Of a DNA stretch of 64,000 bases, positions 1-8,439 are shown in pieces. The stretch spans positions 1 through 64,000 of the forward strand of contig NZ_NNBY01000041.1 in the NCBI RefSeq assembly GCF_002834235.1, in the 5' to 3' direction. The DNA comes from Ruminococcus bromii. GTDB lineage: Bacteria; Bacillota; Clostridia; Oscillospirales; Acutalibacteraceae. A model generated the notes under the pieces. That model saw nothing but the letters and a program-made list of their open reading frames with translations, was not told the DNA's origin and ran no database searches. Both the position numbers and the translations under genes were made by a program. Within the stretch, counting starts at the first letter, position 1. Each line of letters opens with the position of its first letter.

Positions 1-17
1 GCGGTCGCAAGACTACC
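1..17. repeat. Right end of an interspersed GTAGGGG-type repeat, cut by the window edge
   Basis: The first 17 bases nearly match the end of the repeat element that finishes at 27292 (GCGGTCGCAAGGCTACCCCT there). The rest of this copy would lie to the left of the window. Confidence 0.45.
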
Positions 18-38
18 CTTATGAAAGGGGGTGTTTGC

Positions 39-101
39 GTGGAATACATAATCTGTTTTACTTTGTTAGTAACTATTATAGTTTTATGCATAAAGAAATA
101 A
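39..101 (+). CDS. Possible 20-residue hydrophobic peptide (type I toxin-like)
   Basis: A GTG codon at 39 sits just behind a strong ribosome binding site (AAAGGGGG, 23-30) and opens a 20-codon frame. The product is a single hydrophobic segment with a short acidic start (ME) and a basic end (IKK). An ATG at 21 in the same frame would give 26 residues but has no site of its own. This architecture resembles small membrane toxins of Firmicutes type I toxin-antitoxin loci. No antisense RNA can be shown from sequence alone, so the function is inferred. A hairpin follows directly. The frame lies between the end of a repeat element and the hydF 3' end. Confidence 0.35.
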   Translation: MEYIICFTLLVTIIVLCIKK

Positions 102-131
102 CCGCCCTGTACTGCCATACAAGACGGTTAT
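98..131. terminator. Hairpin between the small peptide frame and hydF
   Basis: ATAACCG at 98-104 pairs with CGGTTAT at 125-131, with further pairing inside the loop. Neither flank has a clean U-tract, so it may be a weak bidirectional terminator. Confidence 0.35.
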
Positions 132-252
132 AAAAAATAATTAGTTTTGAATAGCGAAACAGCTAAAGCCGTTTCCTTACTTATATATTAACATCAAATT
201 TTTAATATGTCAATCTGTTTCGGTGTGTATTTTTACATACCGAATTTTTATT

Positions 253-1428
253 TTATTCATCAAACATTTCAATTGAACGGTCGAGAATTCCACGCATATA
301 GGCTATGGCGATTCCGTAGTTTGTGAACAGAACTCCGCTTTCAATCGAACGGTTCATTCGGCTGATTACCTCTCTTGAATTGAGCATACACGCACCGCAA
401 TGGATTGCAAGTGAAAATTCCGACAAATTATTTGGGAAGTCTTTGCCTGAGCTTGTCACGATTTCAAAATTTTTACCCGTGTAATTTTTCAGCAATCGGG
501 GAAGTTTTACCGTGCCGATGTCATCACATTGCCTGTGATGAGTGCAACCCTCGCTGATGAGAATTTTGTCACCGTCATTAAGCGACTCAATTGCCCTTGC
601 ACCGTTTACGGCAGTTTTCAGAAACCCCTTGTACCTCGCCATAAGAATTGAAAACGAGGTCAGTTTGATATCGTTCGGCACAATCTCCGAAACAGGCTTA
701 AATACCTGACTGTCGGTTATGACGAGCTTTGGCTTTGTACCGAGATTTTTCAGAGTATCGGCCAGTTCGCTTTCACGCACACAAACAGGGATTGCTCCGC
801 TGTCGAGCAAATCACGGATAACCTGCTGCTGCGGAAGAATTATTCTGCCCTTGGGGGCGGCGGAGTCAATCGGGATTACAAGCACAACAAAGTCATTTTT
901 ATTAACAAGGTCACCGCAAAGCCTTTTATCGGATTTTTGTGCGTTTACAACTTTTGCGATTTTATCCTTTAAAAGTTCGATATTCGTGTTGTTTTTTGCA
1001 CTTACAAAGATTTTACCGTCAGTTGTATTGTCGAGCAAATCGCATTTGTTGAACACAATAAGATACGGAATTTTCTTTTCCTCAAAAAGCGATACAAGTT
1101 CGTTTTCAATCGAGGTCATTCCGATTGTTCCGTCAACCACAAGCACGGCAATGTCAACACGGTTCAGCACGGCTTTTGTGCGTTCAACACGCATTGTGCC
1201 GAGAGCTCCTCCGTCATCAAAGCCTGCCGTGTCGATTATCACAACAGGCCCGAGCGGTAGAAGCTCCATTGTCTTTTCCACAGGATCGGTTGTTGTGCCT
1301 TTTTTGTCCGATACAAGCGACATATTTTGATTTGTGACCGCATTCACAACGCTTGATTTTCCTGCATTTCGTCTGCCGAAAAATCCGATGTGCAGTCGTT
1401 CCGACGACGGTGTATCATTCATTCCCAT
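253..1428 (-). CDS. hydF: [FeFe]-hydrogenase maturation GTPase HydF
   Basis: HydF is the GTPase scaffold on which the 2Fe subcluster of [FeFe] hydrogenase is assembled before transfer to the apo-enzyme. The 391-residue protein has an N-terminal P-loop (GRRNAGKS, residues 18-25), a DTAGF G3 motif, and the C-terminal cysteine/histidine cluster ligands (CTHHRQC, then HCGACM) typical of the family. I chose the ATG at 1428 because GGAGGG lies 6-9 bases upstream; an in-frame TTG at 1443 would add five residues. It is the last gene of hydE-hydG-hydF and starts 12 bases after the hydG stop, so the two are probably translationally coupled. The hydrogenase itself is not in the window. Confidence 0.95.
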   Translation of the reverse strand: MGMNDTPSSERLHIGFFGRRNAGKSSVVNAVTNQNMSLVSDKKGTTTDPVEKTMELLPLGPVVIIDTAGFDDGGALGTMRVERTKAVLNRVDIAVLVVDGTIGMTSIENELVSLFEEKKIPYLIVFNKCDLLDNTTDGKIFVSAKNNTNIELLKDKIAKVVNAQKSDKRLCGDLVNKNDFVVLVIPIDSAAPKGRIILPQQQVIRDLLDSGAIPVCVRESELADTLKNLGTKPKLVITDSQVFKPVSEIVPNDIKLTSFSILMARYKGFLKTAVNGARAIESLNDGDKILISEGCTHHRQCDDIGTVKLPRLLKNYTGKNFEIVTSSGKDFPNNLSEFSLAIHCGACMLNSREVISRMNRSIESGVLFTNYGIAIAYMRGILDRSIEMFDE

Positions 1429-1439
1429 TATGCCCTCCG

Positions 1440-2876
1440 TCAAAATCTGAAATCTCTTTTATTGTTGTTTCTTATGTCAAAGATATGTTCTTTTGCAATG
1501 GTGCGGACTTTTTCGTTGGGGATTTTTTCGAGTTCCTGTTCAATGAGTTTTTGACCGACATTCCTTGTATCATCGCTTGCATAATCAACAAGATATTCTT
1601 CAAGCGTCATAAGGGCGTTGGGGTGGCAACAGTTCTGAATCTGACCGCTCTTGCAAAGCGACATAAAGCGGTCGCCCGTTCTGCCCTCACGGTAACAGGC
1701 GGTGCAGAATGACGGAATATAGCCGAGGTTCATAAGCCACCTTACAACCTCATCAAGACTGCGGTTGTCGGAAACATCAAACTGAGCCGAATTTTCTTCT
1801 TCCGATTCGGGTTCGTCATATCCTCCTACGCTTGTGCGTGAACCTCCGCTGATCTGAGAAATGCCGAGTTCAAGCACCTTTTTGCGAACGCTTTCGCTCT
1901 CTCGGGTTGAAATAATCATACCCGTGTAGGGAACTGCAATTCTGATAATTGCGACTATTTTGGCAAAGGTTTCGTCGTCAATTCCGTTGTTAAAATCATC
2001 GGGATTTATGTCGTCTGCCGCCTTGATTCGGGGAACGCTGATTGTGTGTGGACCGACACCGTGAACAGCCTCAAGATGTTCTGCGTGCATAAGAAGTCCT
2101 GCAAGTTCATAGCGGTAAAGCTCAAGCCCGAAAAGCACACCGATTCCCACATCATCAATACCGCCCTGCATAGCTCTGTCCATTGCCTCGGTGTGGTAAT
2201 TGTAGTTGTGCTTGGGACCTGTTGGGTGGAGCTGTTCATAACTCTTTTTATTGTAGGTTTCCTGAAAAAGAATGTATGTGCCGATTCCGGCTTCCTTGAG
2301 CTTTTTATAATTTTCAACGGTTGTTGCGGCAATGTTCACATTAACCCGTCTGATTGCGCCGTTCCTGTGATTGACCGAATAAATGGTCTTTATGCAGTCG
2401 AGAATGTACTCAATCGGGTTGTTTACGGGATCTTCGCCTGCCTCAATTGCAAGACGCTTGTGTCCCATATCCTGAAGTGCGATAACTTCTTTTCTGACCT
2501 CATCCTGTGTGAGCTTTTTACGGCAGATGTGCTTGTTCTTTGCGTGATACGGACAATAGACACAGCCGTTTACGCAGTAGTTTGAAAGATAGAGAGGGGC
2601 GAACATGACAATTCTGTCACCGTAAAAATCCTTCTTAATTTGACGGGCAAGGTTGTAGATTTCTTCGATTCTCTCCTTATCTTCACAAGCTAAAAGAACG
2701 CTTGCCTCACGGTGATTGATACCCTTTTTGAGCCTTGCCTTTTCGATTATTTTATCGACAAGTTCAAGGTTATTTTTATTTTCATCGGCAAATTTCAGGG
2801 AGTCAAGAATCTCCCCGTCATTGATAAACTCCTCCGCTTTCAGCGAATTTTTATCGTATCTAATCATAATAATCAT
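1440..2876 (-). CDS. hydG: [FeFe]-hydrogenase maturase, radical SAM tyrosine lyase HydG
   Basis: HydG cleaves tyrosine to give the CO and CN ligands of the hydrogenase H-cluster. The radical SAM motif CX3CX2C is seen at about residues 101-108 (CVNGCVYC). The C-terminal CX2C plus distant C motif for the second, dangler-carrying cluster is also present (CTACYREG...NCCHP). The length of 478 residues is normal. Two adjacent ATGs (2879 and 2876) follow AAAGG; the second has the better spacing. The leader can form a long hairpin whose 3' arm contains this AAAGG (see findings). It lies between hydE and hydF on the same strand. Confidence 0.95.
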   Translation of the reverse strand: MIIMIRYDKNSLKAEEFINDGEILDSLKFADENKNNLELVDKIIEKARLKKGINHREASVLLACEDKERIEEIYNLARQIKKDFYGDRIVMFAPLYLSNYCVNGCVYCPYHAKNKHICRKKLTQDEVRKEVIALQDMGHKRLAIEAGEDPVNNPIEYILDCIKTIYSVNHRNGAIRRVNVNIAATTVENYKKLKEAGIGTYILFQETYNKKSYEQLHPTGPKHNYNYHTEAMDRAMQGGIDDVGIGVLFGLELYRYELAGLLMHAEHLEAVHGVGPHTISVPRIKAADDINPDDFNNGIDDETFAKIVAIIRIAVPYTGMIISTRESESVRKKVLELGISQISGGSRTSVGGYDEPESEEENSAQFDVSDNRSLDEVVRWLMNLGYIPSFCTACYREGRTGDRFMSLCKSGQIQNCCHPNALMTLEEYLVDYASDDTRNVGQKLIEQELEKIPNEKVRTIAKEHIFDIRNNNKRDFRF

Positions 2877-2880
2877 CATA

Positions 2881-2943
2881 GCCTTTCAGGCAACAAACAG
2901 TTTATTAAAAATCACCTAATTAACCTGCGTTGCCTGAACAGGC
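2881..2943 (-). promoter_or_regulatory. Leader hairpin covering the hydG ribosome binding site
   Basis: On the minus strand GCCT-G-TTCAGGCAAC (2943-2929) can pair with GTTGCCTGAAAGGC (2894-2881): 14 base pairs with one bulged G. The 3' arm contains the hydG Shine-Dalgarno AAAGG. A shorter competing hairpin, GCCT-GTTC-AGGC, can form inside the 5' arm. The pairing is seen directly; the regulatory role is inferred. Confidence 0.5.
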
Positions 2944-3008
2944 GTAAATGATGATTTCAGCTATCTCAAAATTATGCCAAAGGCAAATTTTGAGGGCAAT
3001 ATATTATA

Positions 3009-3030
3009 ATAGTGTGATTTTTCACACTAT
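3009..3030. promoter_or_regulatory. Palindrome AATAGTGTGA-TTTT-TCACACTATT at the hydE stop
   Basis: A perfect 9-10 bp inverted repeat around a 4-base centre overlaps the hydE stop codon. The TGTGA/TCACA half-sites recall CRP/FNR- and Rex-type operators, but the spacing is 4 rather than 6. There is no U-tract. It could be an operator for a hydG-hydF promoter or an mRNA end hairpin. Confidence 0.35.
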
Positions 3031-4073
3031 TTCTCTGTATAATCTCCTCGGTCGGTCACGATTTCACAGCCGATTTTTTTCATTCTGTCTGCAAGACAGC
3101 CGATACATTGTGCCGCTTCGTCTCCCGTACAGATTTTGTTGTCGTAGAGCGAGTAATCTTTTCTGTGCTTAACAGGGGAAAGGTTGGGCATTACAACATT
3201 TGCACCGTGAAGAATGCCTTTTTCCCGACCAAGCGGATCGACCGTGCCTAAAGCGGTTGTTGCCGGCAGAAGAATGTTCGGTTTTAAAAGCCTTATTATT
3301 GAAAGCAACATAAGCACAAGGCTTACATCGCCATGATTTTCATTTTTAAATTTTGTGTCTTTGTGCGGTACAAACGGACCTATTCCGCACATTTCGGGAC
3401 TTAATTTTTCAATAAATTTTAAATCCTCGACAAGCATTTCGGGAGTTTGGAACGGTGAACCGACCATAAATCCTGCGCCTGTCTGATAACCTATTCTCTT
3501 TAAATTATACAGGCATTGCATTCGGTTTTCAAGTGACATTTCGGGCGGATGCAACATGGAATAGTGTTTTTTGTCGGCTGTTTCGTGACGGAGAAGATAT
3601 CTGTCTGCGCCGCTGTCAAAAAGTCTTTGATAGCTTTCATACGACCTTTCGCCAAGCGAGAGCGTTACGGCACAATCGGGAAATCTATTCTTTATTTCCG
3701 ACACAATGTCGCACATCACATCATCGGTAAAACAGCCGTCCTCACCGCCCTGCAACACAAATGTGCGGAATCCGAGTTCGTGTCCGTTTTGGCAACAGGA
3801 GAGGATTTCATCTTTGGTAAGCCTATAACGCACGGCATTGCCGTTTGAACGGCGAAGTCCGCAGTAAAAGCAATCATTTTTGCATATACTCGAAAATTCA
3901 ATCAAACCACGGATATAAATTTTGTTACCGAAAATTTTGTCGGCAGTATCTCTTGCACATTTGCGAAGATATTCAAAATCTTTTTCGTCGTAAGTTGTAA
4001 TCAGCTGTAAAAGTTCGCTTTCACAGGCTGTGTGCATGGTATTCAGTTTTTGAATAATTTCAGTATTTCTCAT
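3027..4073 (-). CDS. hydE: [FeFe]-hydrogenase maturase, radical SAM protein HydE
   Basis: HydE is the radical SAM enzyme that acts with HydG and HydF in building the 2Fe subcluster. The 348-residue protein carries CX3CX2C at residues 64-71 (CKNDCFYC), followed by the BioB-like TIM barrel; GEDGCF and the glycine-rich GIGPFVPH segment fit HydE. The ATG at 4073 has only a weak upstream ribosome site. About 150 bases separate it from hydG, and that gap holds two inverted repeats, so hydG-hydF may be expressed separately from hydE. Confidence 0.93.
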   Translation of the reverse strand: MRNTEIIQKLNTMHTACESELLQLITTYDEKDFEYLRKCARDTADKIFGNKIYIRGLIEFSSICKNDCFYCGLRRSNGNAVRYRLTKDEILSCCQNGHELGFRTFVLQGGEDGCFTDDVMCDIVSEIKNRFPDCAVTLSLGERSYESYQRLFDSGADRYLLRHETADKKHYSMLHPPEMSLENRMQCLYNLKRIGYQTGAGFMVGSPFQTPEMLVEDLKFIEKLSPEMCGIGPFVPHKDTKFKNENHGDVSLVLMLLSIIRLLKPNILLPATTALGTVDPLGREKGILHGANVVMPNLSPVKHRKDYSLYDNKICTGDEAAQCIGCLADRMKKIGCEIVTDRGDYTEK

Positions 4074-4084
4074 AATTTTTCACA

Positions 4085-4111
4085 TTAAAAGAGGACGGCA
4101 TTTCTGCCGCC
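4085..4111 (-). terminator. Terminator after the TPM-domain gene
   Basis: On the minus strand GGCGGCA-GAAA-TGCCGTC forms a 7-bp stem with a GNRA-type tetraloop, followed by CTCTTTTAA. It would end the transcript of the zinc-ribbon/TPM cluster before hydE. Confidence 0.6.
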
Positions 4112-4161
4112 CCCAAACAGAGAATACAGCATTCTCCGTAAAATTCAAATAGTTTTCATCA

Positions 4162-4980
4162 TTAAAAGCTTCTGCTTCCGCCGCCCGATGAACCGCCGCC
4201 ACCGGAGGAGCTGCTTGATGAACCGCCCGAGCTGTCGGAATCACTCCGGATTCTCGTAACGGAAACATGCTTTGTCAGGAAGATATCCTTCTTGTCGGTA
4301 AGCATAGTCTCGCTGTTTTTCTTGAGGTCATAAGTTCCTGCTTTGCCGTTGTGCTTGTAACGGTTTTTCACTACAATAACAACAATAACGGCAACAATGA
4401 TTGAACCGGCTGCAATGATAATGCCGTAATGCTTTACGACATAGAGGAATTTGTTATCCTCTTTTTCCTGCAAATCAATATTTTCGTTTGACTCGTCATC
4501 GTCAATACCCTCGTCATAGTAGTGGTCAACATAATAGAGGAATTGTTCGGCAGCACTGTAATAGTTGCCTTGCTTCATATCACGCTGAACATCATCAAGA
4601 AGAGTATTAACACGGCCATCGCCGAAATAATACATCGCATCGCCTTTTGTTCTGAAGTCGATTGCTCTGCCCTTCATATCAATCGTGAGTATAACGCCCG
4701 CCGTAGTTTTGCCGTATTTGTCGGCATAATAACGGTTTGCAAACGGTTTGATATTGTCCTCGGTTTTGCCCTCGTTGTTAGTATAGACAACCGCAACCCA
4801 GCCGGTTTTTTGAGCAAAAGCGTCAAGTTCCGCCTGAAGCTGTGTTTCTTCCTCCGAGGTAAACAGTTCGGCATCATCACGGAGTTCTGTTTGTCCCGCC
4901 GCAAAAACAAAGAGCGGAGTGCAGAAAACCATAATCATAGCCGCAAGCGTTGCGGAAAGTCTTTTTGTAACATTCATCAT
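4162..4980 (-). CDS. TPM-domain membrane protein (YdjH-like)
   Basis: The 272-residue protein has an N-terminal signal sequence (about 1-28), a TPM domain (about 30-150, with TGWVAVVYTNNEGK and GVILTIDMKGRAI), an acidic linker, one transmembrane helix (about 185-205) and a Gly/Ser-rich tail ending SGGGSRSF. This is the layout of the TPM/UPF0603 family (YgcG, B. subtilis YdjH). Its ATG overlaps the stop of the zinc-ribbon gene upstream (ATGA), so the two are translationally coupled. In B. subtilis YdjG, YdjH and YdjI form a membrane assembly that recruits PspA; that role here is an inference from family and order. No pspA is seen nearby. Confidence 0.75.
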   Translation of the reverse strand: MMNVTKRLSATLAAMIMVFCTPLFVFAAGQTELRDDAELFTSEEETQLQAELDAFAQKTGWVAVVYTNNEGKTEDNIKPFANRYYADKYGKTTAGVILTIDMKGRAIDFRTKGDAMYYFGDGRVNTLLDDVQRDMKQGNYYSAAEQFLYYVDHYYDEGIDDDESNENIDLQEKEDNKFLYVVKHYGIIIAAGSIIVAVIVVIVVKNRYKHNGKAGTYDLKKNSETMLTDKKDIFLTKHVSVTRIRSDSDSSGGSSSSSSGGGGSSGGGSRSF

Positions 4981-6101
4981 AAGAACAACAGACCTCCCAA
5001 CAAGCCGAGTGCCATAAGCGCTGCGGCAATAATTGCAGCGAAAGCAAGAAGCTTTCCTGCGGAGGTAGGAAGCTCACCGTAGGTTTTGCCCGTCTGACCG
5101 TTAACTGCAAACGGCAGAATTTTACCCCTGTATTTATAGGTTACAACCCAAACGGGCAAGAGGGTATAGTTCCAATTTTCAAGGTCGATTTTATCGTTGT
5201 AGTTCTGAATCTGAACGGCACTGTATCCGCTTGCCGTGTCTTTCATAAGCTGTTGACAGTATCCGTTGATTCTTGTTTGAACTGCCTGTGCAACCTCATT
5301 TTGCTCAATATCACGCTTTTCTGCCTGAAAACCCGAAAGATAGGACATTGCAAACGGGTGAGCCTCGCCCAAATCGTAAGGGTGTACGCATTGGAGCATA
5401 TCTCTGTCCTGACCTTTTAACGCTCTTTCAAAAACATTATTTACAATCAGATTGCCTGCTCTGTGGAGCTCAAAAACCTTTGTTTCCGTGTAACGGTCAT
5501 CTCCGACAGTCCACGAACGAACCTTTTCGCCCTTTGCAACCATCTGTGCGCTACGCTGTTCGTCAACATACCAATACGGAAAATACACACCCGTGAGTTT
5601 GTCAAAATGCTTTTCGCTGACAAAATTCTTCGGCAAAAACCATTTCCTTTTGCACATTTCAAGAAACTTGTCAATTGCTTTCTGCTTTGAAAGCTTGAAC
5701 GGAATCACGCGGTCGGGTTTAAATTCACCAGAAAGTCTGCCGCCGAGAACAACAGGATTCTGACAATAGAAGCAGGTTGTTGCCGCAGTTGACGCTGTTG
5801 TAACAACCTGAGCACCGCAGCTTGGGCAGTTGTAGATAACAGCCTCTTCTTCAGTTTTGTTTTCTGCCTGTGCGCTGTCATTGCTCTGCGCCTGCTTGGC
5901 GGCATTCTCTTTAGCCTTTTCCTGTTCCTTTTTCTCCTGCTTTTCTGCGCTGTTCTCTTTTTGCTCCTTCTTGGCAAAAAAATCCTGAACATACTTTTCC
6001 GTAAAATCGGACATACAGTATTCACAACTGAACATCTGCTTATCGGGATTGAATTTCAGCGGAGCGGCGCAGTTCGGACAGGTGTAGTTTACAGTTGCCA
6101 T
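4977..6101 (-). CDS. Zinc-ribbon membrane protein (YdjG-like)
   Basis: The 374-residue protein starts with a TFIIB-type zinc ribbon (CPNCAAPLKF...CEYC, residues 8-30), then a charged Lys/Glu/Gln coiled region, then a second CXXC pair (CPSCG...CFYC, about 92-113). A central domain rich in aromatic residues contains VYFPYWYVDE, and a C-terminal transmembrane helix ends the protein. The order matches B. subtilis YdjG and related PriA-type zinc-ribbon proteins. ATAAGGGG precedes the ATG. It sits between the SPFH gene and the TPM gene on the same strand. The function is likely structural or stress-related; this is inferred. Confidence 0.7.
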   Translation of the reverse strand: MATVNYTCPNCAAPLKFNPDKQMFSCEYCMSDFTEKYVQDFFAKKEQKENSAEKQEKKEQEKAKENAAKQAQSNDSAQAENKTEEEAVIYNCPSCGAQVVTTASTAATTCFYCQNPVVLGGRLSGEFKPDRVIPFKLSKQKAIDKFLEMCKRKWFLPKNFVSEKHFDKLTGVYFPYWYVDEQRSAQMVAKGEKVRSWTVGDDRYTETKVFELHRAGNLIVNNVFERALKGQDRDMLQCVHPYDLGEAHPFAMSYLSGFQAEKRDIEQNEVAQAVQTRINGYCQQLMKDTASGYSAVQIQNYNDKIDLENWNYTLLPVWVVTYKYRGKILPFAVNGQTGKTYGELPTSAGKLLAFAAIIAAALMALGLLGGLLFL

Positions 6102-6178
6102 AACTTACCCCTTATAATTAAATTCTGAAACATCCCCCTCCGTTTGAGAAGAGGGATTGTTTGTACTTAAAATTCAGA

Positions 6179-7420
6179 TTATTCTGTCTTTGTACCGCAC
6201 TCGGGACAGAACTTTGCATTTGCAGAAAGCTCATATCCGCAGTTTGTGCAGAAACGCTTTTTGGGAGCCTCGGGCTTCTTTGAACCGCACTCCGAGCAGA
6301 ACTTGCCTGTGTTTACCGCACCGCATGAGCAAGTCCATGAGCCTGCGGCTGCACCGCCTGCCTGCGGAGCGGGAGTCTGCTGTGGCTGAACCTGTTGCTG
6401 TGGCTGAGTCGGCTGCTGCTGACGGTACTGCGGATTCTGCTGATAACCGCCCATGATATTTCCGCCGGCATTCATACCAATGCCCATGCCCATAAAGCCT
6501 GCCATTGCACCGTTTGCATTTGAGCCGGCATCTTTAAGGCCCTCTGAAATATTGGCTGCAACATAGCCCTGCTGAACTGCTGCGTCCGAGAGCATTGCGC
6601 CCTTGTTGCGCATATTGATGAGTTCCTGACTGTCCTCTGTGTAGGAAACATCCATACCAACAGCAAAGACTTCCATACCACGAGCCTGTGTCCATTCCTC
6701 ATCAAGCGTCTGTGCCATATACTGACCGATAAGACGCTGTTTTGACTTGATAAAGCTGATTCTCTCACCGTCAGCGGAATACTGGTTGATTGCAGAACCG
6801 AGAGCGCCGACGAACTCCTCGTTATACTGTGCTCTTACATCTGCGAAATCAACAGACTTGTTTTCCGTAACAGCCTCTCTCGGAATAACCTCCTGATAGA
6901 ACTTGAACGGCTCAACAACCTTGATTGAATATGTACCGTGAGCACGGAGCATAAGCTCTGAATTGTAAAAATTGTCAAAATAGTTTACGGGAGTTGATGT
7001 TCCGAAAGGAATACCTTTGATTTCCTGAAGATTTATATAGAAAACTCTCTGAGCCTGTGAGGGGATTCCGCCGTACTTAATACGGTTAAATGTTTCCTTG
7101 ATCGAATCACCGAACTGACCGCAGAAAAGTGACGGCATTGAGCTGTTATTTACCTTAAAATAACCCGGCTCTGCAGTAAAGTCAACAATCTTACCGCCGT
7201 CAATAAGAATCATCATCTGGTTATCGTAAACATGAATTACAGAACCGTTTGATACGATGTTTTCAGAACCCTTTTTGTTCTGACTTTTGCCGTTCTGCGA
7301 AACAAGCTGACCGGGACAGATGAGGGTGTTGTCGCCCATGGGGGACGGTTCAATGACCTCGAGCCATGAATCCGCGAGTCCGCCTCCGACTGCATTTATC
7401 GCTGCTTTAATAATACCCAT
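6179..7420 (-). CDS. SPFH-domain protein with C-terminal zinc ribbons (YdjI-like)
   Basis: The 413-residue protein has an SPFH/band-7-like core (about 1-290; GVDVSY-type segment and the ALRAHGTYSIKV region), a Gln/Pro-rich linker (about 315-350) and two zinc ribbons at the C-terminus (CSCGAVNTGKFCSECG and CTNCGYELSANAKFCPECG). This matches B. subtilis YdjI and virion-core-protein-annotated homologues. There is no signal peptide; SPFH proteins scaffold membrane microdomains from the cytoplasmic side. AAGGAG lies 8 bases before the ATG. It is the first gene of the SPFH, zinc-ribbon, TPM series. Confidence 0.75.
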   Translation of the reverse strand: MGIIKAAINAVGGGLADSWLEVIEPSPMGDNTLICPGQLVSQNGKSQNKKGSENIVSNGSVIHVYDNQMMILIDGGKIVDFTAEPGYFKVNNSSMPSLFCGQFGDSIKETFNRIKYGGIPSQAQRVFYINLQEIKGIPFGTSTPVNYFDNFYNSELMLRAHGTYSIKVVEPFKFYQEVIPREAVTENKSVDFADVRAQYNEEFVGALGSAINQYSADGERISFIKSKQRLIGQYMAQTLDEEWTQARGMEVFAVGMDVSYTEDSQELINMRNKGAMLSDAAVQQGYVAANISEGLKDAGSNANGAMAGFMGMGIGMNAGGNIMGGYQQNPQYRQQQPTQPQQQVQPQQTPAPQAGGAAAGSWTCSCGAVNTGKFCSECGSKKPEAPKKRFCTNCGYELSANAKFCPECGTKTE

Positions 7421-7583
7421 AATTTAACTCCTTAATTTTTGTAGCTTATAGCTGATTTTTCAGATATTGCTGTTACACTAATAATAATATGTTTGAAGAA
7501 AAATTTCAATACTATTATTAAAAAACAGGCTGAATGGCATATGTTTTTTTATTGTTCCAATGTTTTGCCATCATAAATAATGC

Positions 7584-7631
7584 AAAAAGACGGTCGGGAA
7601 GAGGGCATTTGGCTCTGACAACCCGACCGTC
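7584..7631 (-). terminator. Strong terminator downstream of the Tim44-like zinc-ribbon gene
   Basis: A perfect 10-bp stem (GACGGTCGGG at 7589-7598 with CCCGACCGTC at 7622-7631) is followed on the minus strand by TTTTT. It separates the gene at 7638 from the SPFH gene. Confidence 0.8.
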
Positions 7632-7637
7632 AAACTT

Positions 7638-8423
7638 TCAGAATTTTCTCTGTTGAAGTGTCTGTTCGTTTACGGAATTAAACTTCCACGAACGAATATT
7701 AATTTCTTTTATTGCAGTTCCGCAGAACTGACAAAATTTTTCTCCCAGCGTTTTTACGGGAGCGCCGCAGTTGGGGCAATTCACTCCGAGAGCGGTTGCT
7801 CTGTTATGAAGCCGGTCAGCGTCCTGAACATACATCAACCCAACCTCGTAGATTGTCTGCATTCTGTTCTCTCTGCTGCCGAAGGTCACTTCGTTGTTCA
7901 TATCGGTAACATACGAAAAGTAACCGACAGATGCCTCAAAAAGTATCGTTACCGTTGCACCGTTTTTTATATAGCGGGCAATCTGAACATCGTAAATATT
8001 GACATCCTCATAATGCTGTGTATTCGCAACAGATGAAAGCTGGTCGATAATTCCCTGAACATAGTTTGTAAAATTCGGAGTGACCTCCTCCGCAATAACG
8101 CCGAGCCTTTTTGACTCAACCGCCGAAAAGTAGTTTCGCAAAAGTGAACGGGTTTTGTTCATATACTGCTCAACATCAAGCTCGGGAAAATCCTTTTTTA
8201 TCATTGGCATATAAACCGAGGTCATTCCGTGAAGCGAACGGGGAGTTTCACGCATTTGCTCCTGATCCTCTTTCACGCCCTGAATGCCCTCTATAAGGGA
8301 GCTTGTACCGAACAATGTTCTTGAAAGATGTCTTATCTTACTGACAATTACCGTAACTATAATTGCTATTGCAAGTACGACTATCGACACAGAGATGATT
8401 GTTGCAATTGTATCCGGACTCAT
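7638..8423 (-). CDS. Membrane-anchored zinc-ribbon protein, possibly Tim44-like
   Basis: The 261-residue protein has one N-terminal transmembrane helix (about 6-28), then a region with the pattern of Tim44-like/NTF2-fold domains (DFPELDVEQYMNKTRSLL, about 78-200), and a zinc ribbon near the C-terminus (CPNCGAPVKTLGEKFCQFCG). The domain assignment is by eye and not certain. It starts just 17 bases after the aspS stop, so it may share the hisS-aspS transcript, and it ends at a strong terminator. The zinc ribbon and the position beside the SPFH/TPM genes suggest a related membrane role. Confidence 0.6.
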   Translation of the reverse strand: MSPDTIATIISVSIVVLAIAIIVTVIVSKIRHLSRTLFGTSSLIEGIQGVKEDQEQMRETPRSLHGMTSVYMPMIKKDFPELDVEQYMNKTRSLLRNYFSAVESKRLGVIAEEVTPNFTNYVQGIIDQLSSVANTQHYEDVNIYDVQIARYIKNGATVTILFEASVGYFSYVTDMNNEVTFGSRENRMQTIYEVGLMYVQDADRLHNRATALGVNCPNCGAPVKTLGEKFCQFCGTAIKEINIRSWKFNSVNEQTLQQRKF

Positions 8424-8439
8424 ATAATTGTACCCTTAA

